DNA from: DATFEN01 sp035691285
Lineage (GTDB): Bacteria; Acidobacteriota; Vicinamibacteria; Fen-336
DNA length: 34,369 nt
Assembly: GCA_035691285.1 (NCBI GenBank)
Contig: DASSJI010000248.1
Coordinates: forward strand, 1 to 34,369
Direction of reading: 5' to 3'
Shown: positions 13,771 to 23,440 of the stretch, piece after piece
How the letters are laid out: every line of letters begins with the position of its first letter
Position numbering within the stretch: the stretch's first letter is position 1
Position numbers and translations under genes: made by a program
Notes under the pieces: model-generated
What the model was told of the DNA's origin: nothing
Database searches by the model: none
What the model saw: the letters and a program-made list of their open reading frames with translations, nothing else

Positions 13771-15372
13771 ATGCGCTCGCTGGTGCGGATCGGTGTCCTG
13801 GTGTCGTGCGCGGCGGCCCTGCCCGCCGCGGCGCAGGTGAGGGAACAGCGCGTCGTCACGGGAAGCGCGGCCGAGGCCGCGGCCTGGGCCTCGCGCCTCC
13901 AGGCGATGGCCGACGCCGGCGAGGCCCGCCTGACCCGCAGCCGCGAGGACGCGTTGCTGCCCGACCGCCGCCATCAGCGCTTCGCGCAGCTTCACCGCGG
14001 CGTTCCGGTGTGGGGCGGCGAGCTGGTCGTGCAAACGGGCAGCCAGGGCGTCGTCTCGGTGTTCGGCACACTCTACGAGGGCATCGAACTCGACGTGACG
14101 CCTGCGCTCTCGCCCGAGGCCGCGGTGGCCGTCGTGCGGGCCCAGGGCGGGGAGCCGTTCGGCCGGCACGGGCGGCCCGAGCTCCTGGTCCTGCCGACGG
14201 AGGGCGGCCGCTACGTCCTCGCGTACCGGATCCGCGCGCGGCGAGCGAACTTCGACATCCGGATGTACTTCGTCGACGCGAGGAACGGAGAGATCGCTCT
14301 GGAGTACAGGGACCTGCAGACGCAGGCGGCGGTCGGCACCGGCACCGGCGTCCTCGGCGACCGCAAGAAGGTGAGCACGCAGCCCTCGGGAGGCGACTTC
14401 GTGGCTGAGGACCGGCTTCGTCCGCCGCGCATCGCGACCTTCGACTTCCACGGCGACCTCGAGTACCTGTTCGCCACCTTTCCGAACTTCGGCGCTCGGG
14501 ACCTGGCAAGCGACGACGACAACGCCTGGACCGACGGGGCCAACGTCGACGCCCACGTCTACGCAGGCTACACCTACGACTATCTCTTCAAGCGCTTCGG
14601 GCGGCGCGGGCTGGACAACGCCAACATCCCCATCCGCAGCATCACGCACACGGTAAACCGGGAGGACCTCTTCTCGTATCCCGACGAGATCATCTTCACG
14701 TTCTTCCTCAACGCCTTCTACGCGGGCGACGGCATCATGGTCTACGGCGAGGGCCTGCCGGAGGGCTTCACTTTTGGGGGCCAGACCTGGAACTACCTGG
14801 CCGGTTCCCTCGACATCGTCACCCACGAGCTGACCCACGGCGTCACGGACTACTCCTCCGGGCTCATCTACCAGAACGAGTCGGGCGCGCTCAACGAGGC
14901 GTTCTCCGACATCATGGCGACCGGGGCCGAGTTCTTCTTCCAGGCGGCGGGCGACGGCCCGCTCAGGGCCGACTATCTCCTCGGCGAGGATGTCATCGTT
15001 CCCGGCGGCATCCGCTCCATGCAGAACCCCAGGGCGTTCGGCGACCCCGACCACTATGCGATCCGCTTCCAGGGCAGCGCAGACAACGGCGGCGTGCACA
15101 CGAACTCCGGCATCGCGAACCACGCGTTCTTCCTGGCCATCGAGGGCGGCACCAACCGCCACTCCGGCATCGCGGTGACGGGTGTCGGCCCGGGGAACCG
15201 CGAGCAGATCGAGAGGGTGTTCTACAGGGCCTTCACGGAGATGCTGCCGGCCAGCGCCAACTTCAAGGCGGCGCGCGGCGCCACGATACAGGCCGCCCGC
15301 GACCTCTTCGGCGCCGGGAGCGCTGCGGAGTCCGCGGTCACACAGGCCTGGAACGCCGTGGGGGTGAACTGA
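13771..15372 (+). CDS. thermolysin-like neutral metalloprotease (M4 family)
   Basis: A 533-residue secreted zinc endopeptidase. The ATG at 13771 is chosen because GGAGG lies 5 bases upstream and a signal peptide follows (RSLVRIGVLVSCAAALPAAAQ); an in-frame GTG at 13741 has no such support. Residues ~25-195 form the FTP/PepSY-type propeptide (VYFVDARNG-like pattern). The catalytic domain has His352-Glu353-x-x-His356 (HELTH) and Glu376 (NEAFSD), with the same spacing as thermolysin. GLIYQNESGALNEAFSD and VHTNSGIANHAFF are near-diagnostic for the family. It probably scavenges extracellular protein. The stop overlaps the next start by one base (TGATG). Confidence 0.96.
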   Translation: MRSLVRIGVLVSCAAALPAAAQVREQRVVTGSAAEAAAWASRLQAMADAGEARLTRSREDALLPDRRHQRFAQLHRGVPVWGGELVVQTGSQGVVSVFGTLYEGIELDVTPALSPEAAVAVVRAQGGEPFGRHGRPELLVLPTEGGRYVLAYRIRARRANFDIRMYFVDARNGEIALEYRDLQTQAAVGTGTGVLGDRKKVSTQPSGGDFVAEDRLRPPRIATFDFHGDLEYLFATFPNFGARDLASDDDNAWTDGANVDAHVYAGYTYDYLFKRFGRRGLDNANIPIRSITHTVNREDLFSYPDEIIFTFFLNAFYAGDGIMVYGEGLPEGFTFGGQTWNYLAGSLDIVTHELTHGVTDYSSGLIYQNESGALNEAFSDIMATGAEFFFQAAGDGPLRADYLLGEDVIVPGGIRSMQNPRAFGDPDHYAIRFQGSADNGGVHTNSGIANHAFFLAIEGGTNRHSGIAVTGVGPGNREQIERVFYRAFTEMLPASANFKAARGATIQAARDLFGAGSAAESAVTQAWNAVGVN

Positions 15373-16097
15373 TGCGCGCCGCGACGGCTCTCCTGCTGCT
15401 GTGGGCGGTCGCGCCCGCCCTCGCAGCCGACGATCCCTACAAGGTCAAGCTCCTGCTCGGCGGCGGCTACGAAGTGGGCACTCAGAGCTTCAGCCAGACC
15501 GTGAGCCTCGAGCAGTTCGCGGAGACCGCGACCATTGCCACCGCGTACGAGGCGGAGGCCGCCCCGGGCATCGACGTGGGCGTGCAGTTCAACGCCTTCA
15601 AGCACGTGGGCGTGGCCGTGGCGGGCACGCTCTATGACCGCGACCTCGGCGGAAGGTTCGAGGCGTCGTTCCCCCATCCGTTCTTCTTCGACCGGAACCG
15701 CGAGGCGACGGACTCGGTGAGCGGGAAGATGAAGGAGACTGCCGTTCACGCGAGCGTCGTGGCGTTCGGCCACAGCGGCTCTCTCGACTTCTCGGGCTGG
15801 GCGGGCGTCAGCTTCTTCAAGGTCGAGGCCGACCTGCTCACGAACGTCAACTACTCCCACGAGTACCCCTACGACAGCGTCACGGTGACCTCGAAGCCCG
15901 TGACGACGGCCAGCGACCGGCCGATCGGGTTCAACGTGGGCGCGAGCCTCGACTGGCGCTTCTCCAAGAGCGTGGGCTTCGGCGTTCAGGGCCGCTTCTC
16001 GCAGGCGCAGGCGAAGCTCTCGGCGCCGAACGCGGCCGACACCGAGGTCGACGCGGGCGGCTTCCAGGTCGGCGGAGGCCTCCGGATCTACTTCTAG
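15372..16097 (+). CDS. outer-membrane beta-barrel-like protein
   Basis: A 241-residue exported protein. A signal peptide (RAATALLLLWAVAPALA) is followed by alternating short amphipathic strands (IDVGVQFNAFKHVGVAVAGTLYD; FSGWAGVSFFKVEADLLT) and a C-terminal strand GFQVGGGLRIYF ending in Phe, the usual signal for BAM-mediated outer-membrane insertion. The size suits an 8-stranded barrel. No specific family recognised. Its ATG overlaps the M4 protease stop by one base, so the two are translationally coupled and may work together at the cell surface. Its stop overlaps the stop of the convergent HMG-CoA lyase gene at a CTAG. Confidence 0.75.
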   Translation: MRAATALLLLWAVAPALAADDPYKVKLLLGGGYEVGTQSFSQTVSLEQFAETATIATAYEAEAAPGIDVGVQFNAFKHVGVAVAGTLYDRDLGGRFEASFPHPFFFDRNREATDSVSGKMKETAVHASVVAFGHSGSLDFSGWAGVSFFKVEADLLTNVNYSHEYPYDSVTVTSKPVTTASDRPIGFNVGASLDWRFSKSVGFGVQGRFSQAQAKLSAPNAADTEVDAGGFQVGGGLRIYF

Positions 16098-16990
16098 GCC
16101 GGGCAGGTCTGGAGGTACCTGCCCGGCAACGCGCGCCCGAGCCGGCGCTCGATCGATCGCGAGGCTGCGACGACCTTGGCGAGGTCCACGCCGGTCTGGA
16201 TCCCCATCCCGTGCAGCATGTAGAGCAGGTCCTCGGTCGCGAGGTTCCCGCTCGCCCCCGGAGCGTACGGACACCCGCCGAGGCCGCCGGCCGAGCTGTC
16301 GACGACGCCGATCCCCGCCTGGAGCGCCGCGAGGACGTTGGCCAGCGCCGTGCCCCGCGTGTCGTGCATGTGGACCGCGAGGCGCTCCCTGGGCACAACC
16401 GCGCCCAGCCGGCCCATGACGTCGGCCACCTGGGTCGGAACCGCCACGCCGATCGTGTCGCCGATCGACACCTCGTCGCACCCGGCGTCGACCAGGCGCC
16501 GCGCCACCTCGATCACCTTCTCAGGCGGCACCCGGCCCTCGTAGGGGCAGCCGAAGCAGGTCGAGACGTAGCCACGCACCCACATCCCCGCCCCGCGCGC
16601 CGCGGGCACGAACTCAGCGAAGCGCGCGAAGCTCTCGTCGATCGTGGCGTTGATGTTCCTCCGGTTGAAGGTCTCGCTCGCGGCCGTGAACACGGCGATG
16701 TCTCGGCAGCCGGCGTCGCGAGCCGCCTCGTAGCCCTTCCGGTTCGGGACGAGCACCGGCATCCGCGCGCCCGCCGGCCTTCGGACGCGCCGAAAGACCT
16801 CGTCGGAGCCCGCCATCTGCGGCACCCACTTCGACGAGACGAAGGCGCCGACCTCGACCACGGGGAGGCCCGCCTCGAGCAGGCCCTCGCAGAACGCCAC
16901 GCGGTCCTCGACGGACAAGGACGCCGCCTCGTTCTGCAGGCCGTCGCGTGGGCCGACCTCGACGACCGTAACGCGTTCGGGCAGGCTCAC
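16094..16990 (-). CDS. mvaB: hydroxymethylglutaryl-CoA lyase
   Basis: A 298-residue TIM-barrel lyase splitting HMG-CoA to acetyl-CoA and acetoacetate, the last step of leucine degradation. The N-terminal VEVGPRDGLQNE motif carries the catalytic Arg and metal-binding Asp. FVSSKWVPQMAG, VAVHMHDTRGTALAN-like metal His residues, and the active-site cysteine loop GGLGGCPYAPGASGN are all present. Length is normal for bacterial members. The start is a GTG at 16990; a -10-like TATAGT ends 7 bases before it, so the mRNA may be leaderless. It completes the pathway of the carboxylase/hydratase operon at 18348-23389 but is separated from it by the M20 hydrolase gene on the other strand. Confidence 0.95.
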   Translation of the reverse strand: MSLPERVTVVEVGPRDGLQNEAASLSVEDRVAFCEGLLEAGLPVVEVGAFVSSKWVPQMAGSDEVFRRVRRPAGARMPVLVPNRKGYEAARDAGCRDIAVFTAASETFNRRNINATIDESFARFAEFVPAARGAGMWVRGYVSTCFGCPYEGRVPPEKVIEVARRLVDAGCDEVSIGDTIGVAVPTQVADVMGRLGAVVPRERLAVHMHDTRGTALANVLAALQAGIGVVDSSAGGLGGCPYAPGASGNLATEDLLYMLHGMGIQTGVDLAKVVAASRSIERRLGRALPGRYLQTCPA

Positions 16991-16997
16991 TCCGGCG

Positions 16998-17005
16998 ACT
17001 ATACT
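16998..17005. promoter_or_regulatory. shared divergent -10 region (mvaB / M20 hydrolase)
   Basis: The octamer ACTATACT reads TATACT (17000-17005) toward the M20 gene and TATAGT (17003-16998) toward mvaB, so the two -10 boxes physically overlap. Rightward, a ~15-base leader contains GGAGG at 17014-17018. Leftward, the box ends 7 bases before the GTG. Neither direction has a good -35. Confidence 0.4.
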
Positions 17006-17025
17006 CGTCGGCCGGAGGATCCGTC

Positions 17026-18336
17026 ATGCGGTCGGCCCGACTCGCGGCGGCCGGCGTCCTCGTCGCGGTGGCCCTGGTAACGCCGGCGCGGCCGGCCGAC
17101 GAGCTGCCCCGGGCGGACGCCCGACGGCTCGAGGCGCGCGTCCTCGCTCTCGGCCGCTTCGGCGCGAACGCCGAGGGCGGAGTCACCCGCGTCGCCTTCG
17201 GCCCGGCCGACGTCGACGGCCGCGCGTACGTGTCCTCCCTGATGCGGGCGGTCGGCCTCGCCGTGCGCATCGACGCGGCCGGCAACATCCTGGGCCGGCG
17301 CCAGGGCCGCGAGACGGGTCTGCCCGTGATCCTGTTCGGCTCCCACATCGACTCGGTCCCGGGCGGCGGCAACTACGACGGCGTCGCGGGCGTGCTCGGC
17401 GCGATCGAATGCGTCGAGCTGCTGAACGCCGCGGTTCGAACGACGCGGCACCCGCTCGAGGTGGTGGTGTTCGCCGACGAGGAGGGCTCTCTCGCCGGCA
17501 GCCGGGCCATGGCGGACGCGCTCGGCGAGGAGGCCCTCGCCGAGACGAGCCACAGCGGCCTCACGGTGCGCGAGGGCATCCGCGCCATCGGCGGCGATCC
17601 GGAGCGCCTCGCATCGGCCCGGCGCCGACCGTCGGAGCTGCGCGCCTTCCTCGAGCTCCACGTCGAGCAGGGAGGCATCCTCGACGCGAAGGGCCTCGAC
17701 ATCGGGGTCGTTCTGGGCATCGTCGGCATCAACTGGTGGGACGTGACGGTCGAGGGCATCGCCAACCACGCCGGCACCACCCCCATGGACCGGCGGAAGG
17801 ACGCCCTCGTGGCGGCGGCTCAGCTCGTGCTGGCGGTGAACCGCGTGGTCACGGCGGTGCCGGGCAGCCAGGTGGGCACCGTCGGCCGCATCGCTGCCGC
17901 CCCGGGCGCGCCCAACGTCATCCCGGGCCGCGTGGAGATGAGCCTGGAGCTCAGGGACCTGTCCGCCGGGAAGATCGCGGCGCTCTTCGCGGCCGTCGAG
18001 GCCGAGGCGCGGACGATCGCGGCGACCACCGGCACGCGCATCTCCTTCCGCCCGGTCGATGCGACGGCCCTGCCGGCCCTCACCGACGAGCGCATCCGGC
18101 GCCTGATCGCCGCGGCAGCCGACGCTCTCGGCCTTCGCCACACGGCCCTGCCCAGCGGCGCCGGCCACGACGCCCAGGACCTGGCCCGCGTGACGCCCAC
18201 CGGCATGGTCTTCGTGCCCAGCGCAGGGGGGATCAGCCACTCGCCGAAGGAGTACACCTCCCCGGAGCAGGTCGCCCGCGGCGTCGACGTCCTGCTGCGG
18301 ACGATCCTCGCGATCGACGCCGGCGCCCTGGACTGA
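17026..18336 (+). CDS. exported M20-type amidohydrolase (N-carbamoyl-amino-acid hydrolase / allantoate amidohydrolase family)
   Basis: A 436-residue binuclear zinc hydrolase of the HyuC/AllC branch. GGAGG 7 bases before the ATG supports the start. The metal site is complete: FGSHIDSVPGGGNYDG (His, Asp), ADEEGS (Glu pair), LHVEQG (His), and a late GGISHSPKEY (His). ANHAGTTPMDRRKD is the lid/dimerisation motif. Unusually for this branch, which is normally cytosolic, it begins with a convincing signal peptide (RLAAAGVLVAVALVTPARPA). It probably releases amino acids or ammonia from carbamoyl or amide compounds in the periplasm; the substrate is not decided by sequence. It interrupts the leucine-catabolism genes on the opposite strand. 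Confidence 0.9.
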   Translation: MRSARLAAAGVLVAVALVTPARPADELPRADARRLEARVLALGRFGANAEGGVTRVAFGPADVDGRAYVSSLMRAVGLAVRIDAAGNILGRRQGRETGLPVILFGSHIDSVPGGGNYDGVAGVLGAIECVELLNAAVRTTRHPLEVVVFADEEGSLAGSRAMADALGEEALAETSHSGLTVREGIRAIGGDPERLASARRRPSELRAFLELHVEQGGILDAKGLDIGVVLGIVGINWWDVTVEGIANHAGTTPMDRRKDALVAAAQLVLAVNRVVTAVPGSQVGTVGRIAAAPGAPNVIPGRVEMSLELRDLSAGKIAALFAAVEAEARTIAATTGTRISFRPVDATALPALTDERIRRLIAAAADALGLRHTALPSGAGHDAQDLARVTPTGMVFVPSAGGISHSPKEYTSPEQVARGVDVLLRTILAIDAGALD

Positions 18337-18347
18337 GCCGGACCGCG

Positions 18348-18808
18348 CTATTCGATCTCCGCCAGGACTTCTCCCGGCGCGACCATCTCCCCCACCTGGG
18401 CGTGGACAACCTTGACCCGGCCGGCCTTCGGCGCCCGGATCGCGTTCTCCATCTTCATCGCCTCGACGACCAGGATCTCCTCGCCCTTCGCGACCGCCTG
18501 GCCCGCTCGCGCCTTGACGGCCGTGACCTTTCCCGGCATGGGCGCCTCGAGGCCTCCGCCGCCGTGACGGTGGGCCCCTCGCCGTCCTTCCCGGAGCACC
18601 TCGAAGCGGTAGGCGCGTCCGCGCCAGAAGAGGTGCACGGCATCGCCTTCGCGGACGCAGTGGAAGGTCTCGACCGAAGCGCCGCGGCGCAGGGCATACG
18701 TCGCCGCGCCAACCGGCGCGACCTCCAGCGCGTACGCCTGGCCGTCGATCGTCGCCCCGTCCGACGAGACCTCGACGCGCCGCTCGGCGTCGCCGACCAG
18801 GAAACGGA

Positions 18809-18812
<4 letters not shown>
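18348..18812 (-). CDS. biotin carboxyl carrier protein, separate C-terminal part of an MCC/ACC alpha chain
   Basis: A 154-residue protein. The last ~75 residues are a biotinyl domain with the biotin-accepting Lys120 in EAMKMEN and the APMPGKV hinge. The first ~75 residues (FLVGDAERRVEV to FWRGRAYRFEVL) resemble the BT/linker domain of methylcrotonyl-CoA carboxylase alpha. The GTG start overlaps the biotin carboxylase stop (GTGA). In typical LiuD/MCCA proteins these two parts are a single chain, so this is a split alpha subunit. It would carry carboxybiotin between the carboxylase (18809) and the carboxyltransferase (21782). Confidence 0.9.
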
Positions 18813-20295
<1,483 letters not shown>

Positions 20296-20299
<4 letters not shown>

Positions 20300-21078
20300 G
20301 GCAGCCAGTTCGGCTTGCGCTTCTCGAGGAACGCCCGCAGGCCCTCCTGCCCTTCCGGGGACGCGCGGATCTCGGCGATCGCCTCGACCGTGTAGCGCTG
20401 CACATCCTCGATGCGGCGGAAGGCGACCTCCTGGATCAGCTCCTTGGCCTCGGTCACCGCCCGCGGCCCGGCCTTGAGCAGCTCCTGGACGCGTCCCTCG
20501 ACGACGGCGTCCAGGTCCTCGGCCGGCACCGCGGCCCGCACCAGCCCGATCTCCTGCGCCTTGACGGCCTCGAAGCGCTCGCCGGTGAGGAACAACTCCC
20601 GCGCGGCGGACTCGCCGATCTTCCGGATCACGTACGGGGAGATCACGGCGGGCAGGATCCCGAGCCGCACCTCGGTGAAGCCGAACTGGGTTCCCAGGGC
20701 GGCCACCGGGATGTCGGCGGCCGCGACGAGGCCGGCGCCGCCGCCCAGGGCCGCGCCGTGCACCCGGGCGACGATCGGCTTCGGCGAATCGTAGACGGTG
20801 AAGAACAGGTCGGCCAGCGCCTGGGCCTCGCGCAGGTTCTCGTCCCGGTCGAAGCCAGGCATCGCCTTCATCCACTGCAGGTCGGCCCCGGCGCAGAAGG
20901 CTTCCCCGCGCCCTCCGAGGACGATCACTCGTACCGCGTCCACCTCGTGGAGGTCGAAGATCGCGCGGCGCAGCTCGGTGACCATCAGCCCGTCGAAGGC
21001 GTTGCGCACCTCGGGCCGGTTGAGCCAGACGCGGGCCACGGGGCCGTCATGCTGGATCTCGAGCCGCTCGAAGGTCAT
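20296..21078 (-). CDS. enoyl-CoA hydratase, probable methylglutaconyl-CoA hydratase (LiuC-like)
   Basis: A 260-residue crotonase-fold enzyme. The oxyanion-hole segments are seen (GRGEAFCAGADLQWMKAM and VHGAALGGGAGLVAAADIPVA), with the catalytic Glu region FTEVRLGILPAVISPYV. The DLQWMKAM and GILPAVISPYV variants, with its place between the carboxyltransferase and the biotin carboxylase, fit the LiuC type that hydrates 3-methylglutaconyl-CoA to HMG-CoA. The ATG overlaps the PIN toxin stop (ATGA) and the stop overlaps the biotin carboxylase start (GTGA), so its translation is coupled on both sides. The specific substrate is inferred mainly from context. Confidence 0.9.
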
Positions 21079-21503
21079 GGCTTCTCCGCGAAGGGGTTGA
21101 CGACCCGAACCGTTCCGTAAAGCTGTCCGTGGCCGAGGTCCTCGGAGTAGAGCCGCTCGACTCCCGAGCGGGTCGCCGCCTGCACGATGAGCGAATCCCA
21201 GAACGAGAGCCCGTAGCGATCCTCGATCTCCAGCGCCTCGACGATCGACTCGCCGGTGTTCACGACCACCTCCCAGCGAAGGTAGTCGCCGATCAAGCGA
21301 CGCGCCTCGTCGAGGGGCAGGGGCGTACGCACCCTCCGACGCAGGTTGACGTACAGTTCCTGCAGGACCTGCGTGCTGACGACCCCGCCCCGCGTGCTCC
21401 ACAGGTTCTCCACCAACTCGGTCGCCCTACGATGCTTCGGCCCGGATGCGGTGTCGTGGGCGTAGACGAGGACGTTCGTGTCGACGAACGCCCTATCGCT
21501 CAT
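21075..21503 (-). CDS. PIN-domain ribonuclease toxin (VapC-like)
   Basis: A 142-residue PIN nuclease. The acidic metal-binding residues are present: Asp8 (FVDTNVLVYA), Glu49 (TQVLQELYVN), Asp103 (SFWDSLIVQAA) and Asp122 (YSEDLGHG). It should be active as an RNase; VapC toxins cut tRNA or rRNA to stop translation. The ATG lies inside the end of the antitoxin gene (11-base overlap), the standard antitoxin-first order. The stop overlaps the start of the leucine-pathway hydratase (ATGA), which is unusual: toxin and metabolic enzyme are translationally linked. Its DNA appears slightly less GC-rich by eye than the flanking genes. Confidence 0.92.
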   Translation of the reverse strand: MSDRAFVDTNVLVYAHDTASGPKHRRATELVENLWSTRGGVVSTQVLQELYVNLRRRVRTPLPLDEARRLIGDYLRWEVVVNTGESIVEALEIEDRYGLSFWDSLIVQAATRSGVERLYSEDLGHGQLYGTVRVVNPFAEKP

Positions 21504-21744
21504 GAAGCTCGTCGCGGGCTGCGGGCCGGATCCACCCGAGGGGCCGCGCGTTGCGGAGACGGGCCACCGCGCGCGTCCGGGCCGTCTCGTAGTCCTTGTG
21601 GCGCCTGATCAGCTCCTCGAGGCGGTCGGCCAGCAGCCGGCTCACCGACGTCCCCTCCTGGGCTGCCAGAACGCGCGCTTCGCGGAGCAGTCCGGCGTCC
21701 AACCTCAATGTGACGTTGGTCTTGGCTGCGGCCTTGCGTTGCAC
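21493..21744 (-). CDS. ribbon-helix-helix antitoxin (VapB-like)
   Basis: An 83-residue DNA-binding antitoxin. The N-terminal strand TNVTLRLDAGLL and helices REARVLAAQEG and TSVSRLLADRLEELIRRH fit the RHH/MetJ-Arc fold. The basic C-terminal tail would wrap the PIN toxin. The start is a GTG at 21744; the gene overlaps the toxin gene by 11 bases and begins 37 bases after the carboxyltransferase stop. A TACACT box ends 6 bases before the GTG, so the pair may have its own autoregulated promoter inside the operon. The family is inferred from pattern and position. Confidence 0.85.
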   Translation of the reverse strand: MQRKAAAKTNVTLRLDAGLLREARVLAAQEGTSVSRLLADRLEELIRRHKDYETARTRAVARLRNARPLGWIRPAARDELHER

Positions 21745-21750
21745 GAATAC

Positions 21751-21756
21751 AGTGTA
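21751..21756 (-). promoter_or_regulatory. possible internal promoter of the toxin-antitoxin pair
   Basis: TACACT on the minus strand, 6 bases before the antitoxin GTG, would give a leaderless transcript. No good -35 is visible. This 37-base gap is the only sizeable one within the leucine operon and is AT-richer than its surroundings. Confidence 0.3.
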
Positions 21757-21781
21757 GCACGGCTTCTCGTGCGGACGGCCG

Positions 21782-23389
21782 CTACATCCGGAACACGCCG
21801 AAGCGCGCCTCCGGGATCGGGGCGTTGAGGGCCGCCGAGATGCCCAGGGCCAGCACGTTGCGCGTCTCCCGGGGAGGGATCACGCCGTCGTCCCACAGCC
21901 GCGCCGTGGAGTAATAGGGGCTGCCCTCCTCTTCGTACTTGGCGAGGATCGGCGCGCGGATCGCCTCGACCTCAGCTACGGACAAGGGCTCGCCCCGGCG
22001 CTTCTGCTGCTCGACCTTCACCTGGGTCAGGACCGAGGCCGCCTGCTCGCCGCCCATCACCGAGATGCGGGCGTTGGGCCACATCCAGAGCTGCCGCGGC
22101 TGGTAGGCGCGCCCGCACATGCCGTAGTTCCCGGCCCCGAAGCTGCCGCCGATGATCACGGTGAACTTCGGCACCGGGGCGTTCGCCACGGCGTGGACCA
22201 TCTTGGCGCCGTCCTTGGCGATGCCCTTCTGCTCGTACTCCTTGCCGACGATGAAGCCGGTGATGTTCTGGAGGAAGACCAGGGGGATCCGACGCAGCGA
22301 GCACATCTCGATGAAGTGCGTCGCCTTCAGCGCGCTCTCCGAGAACAGCACGCCGCTGTTGGCGAGGATCCCGGCGGGCATGCCCATGATGCGGGCGAAG
22401 CCCGCGACCAGCGTCGCTCCGTAGAGCGCCTTGAACTCGTCGAAGCGGCTGCCGTCCACGATGCGCGCGATCACCTCGTGGACGTCGTAGGCCTTCCGGT
22501 AGCTCTTCGGGATCACGCCTCCCAGCTCGGCCGGGTCGTAGGCGGGGTCCTCGGGCTCCGCCACGTCCCACGGCGGCTCCTTGCGCGAGGTCAGGTTCGA
22601 CACGATGTCCCGGGCGATCTCGAACGCATGCTCCTCGTCCTGGGCGTAGTGGTCGGCGACCCCGCTGATGCGGCAGTGGACGTCGGCGCCGCCCAGCTCC
22701 TCCGCGGTCACCTCCTCGCCGGTCGCGGCCTTCACCAGGGGCGGGCCACCCAGGAAGATCGTGCCGCGCCCTTTCACGATCACCGTCTCGTCGCTCATCG
22801 CCGGCACGTACGCGCCGCCCGCGGTGCAGGAGCCCAGAACCACGCTGATCTGCGGGATGCCTGCGGCCGACAGCCGCGCCTCGTTGTAGAAGATGCGGCC
22901 GAAGTGGTCGCGGTCGGGAAACACCTCGGCCTGGAGCGGAAGAAACGCGCCGCCCGAGTCCACGAGGTAGACGCAGGGCAGCCGGTTCTCGGCGGCGATC
23001 TCCTGGGCGCGCAGGTGCTTCTTCACCGTCAGGGGGAAGTAGGTGCCGCCCTTCACGGTGGCGTCGTTCGCCACGACCATCACCTCGCGCCCGCGCACGC
23101 GCCCGATGCCGGTGACCATGCCCGCCGCCGGCGCCGCGCCGTCGTACAGGCCGTGGGCCGCGAGCGCGGCGATCTCCAGGAACGGCGTGCCGGGGTCGAG
23201 CAGGCGCTCGATGCGATCGCGCACGGGCAGCTTGCCCTGCTCGCGATGGCGCTTGAGCGCCTCCTCGCCGCCCCCCCGGCGCGCGGCCTGCAGTCGCTCC
23301 TCGAGGTCCGCCTCGAGCGCGTCCATGTGGGCCTTGTTCTCCGCGAAATCGGGCGCGCCGGGGTCGACGTGGCTCTCGATCCGGGCCAT
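21782..23389 (-). CDS. methylcrotonyl-CoA carboxylase beta subunit (carboxyltransferase)
   Basis: A 535-residue biotin-dependent carboxyltransferase, the same length as eukaryotic and bacterial MCC beta. It starts ARIESHVDPGAPDFAENKAHM, and contains GMVTGIGRVRGREVMVVANDATVKGGTYFPLTVKKHLRAQEIA, the VDSGGAFLPLQAEVFPD block with MCC-specific FLPLQ, and the crotonase-like oxyanion glycines (GSCTAGGAYVPAM; GSFGAGNYGMCGRA). It transfers CO2 from carboxybiotin to 3-methylcrotonyl-CoA. The ATG at 23389 is preceded by TATACT 15 bases upstream. It is the first enzyme gene of the leucine operon. A propionyl- or geranyl-CoA specificity is less likely because of FLPLQ and the linked hydratase and HMG-CoA lyase genes. 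Confidence 0.95.
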   Translation of the reverse strand: MARIESHVDPGAPDFAENKAHMDALEADLEERLQAARRGGGEEALKRHREQGKLPVRDRIERLLDPGTPFLEIAALAAHGLYDGAAPAAGMVTGIGRVRGREVMVVANDATVKGGTYFPLTVKKHLRAQEIAAENRLPCVYLVDSGGAFLPLQAEVFPDRDHFGRIFYNEARLSAAGIPQISVVLGSCTAGGAYVPAMSDETVIVKGRGTIFLGGPPLVKAATGEEVTAEELGGADVHCRISGVADHYAQDEEHAFEIARDIVSNLTSRKEPPWDVAEPEDPAYDPAELGGVIPKSYRKAYDVHEVIARIVDGSRFDEFKALYGATLVAGFARIMGMPAGILANSGVLFSESALKATHFIEMCSLRRIPLVFLQNITGFIVGKEYEQKGIAKDGAKMVHAVANAPVPKFTVIIGGSFGAGNYGMCGRAYQPRQLWMWPNARISVMGGEQAASVLTQVKVEQQKRRGEPLSVAEVEAIRAPILAKYEEEGSPYYSTARLWDDGVIPPRETRNVLALGISAALNAPIPEARFGVFRM

Positions 23390-23400
23390 GGGCGGGAGAG

Positions 23401-23433
23401 CGAGAGTATAAGCCGGGACACGCGAGTGCGACC
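23401..23433 (-). promoter_or_regulatory. promoter-like element upstream of the MCC operon (copy 1 of a repeat)
   Basis: On the minus strand: GCGTGTCCCGGC, two bases, then ATACTC, which includes the -10-like TATACT (23410-23405) 15 bases before the MCC beta ATG. It matches 26296-26328 at 26 of 33 positions with the same internal spacing. It fills the gap between the kinase stop (23441) and MCC beta. Confidence 0.5.
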
Positions 23434-23440
23434 GAAGCAC

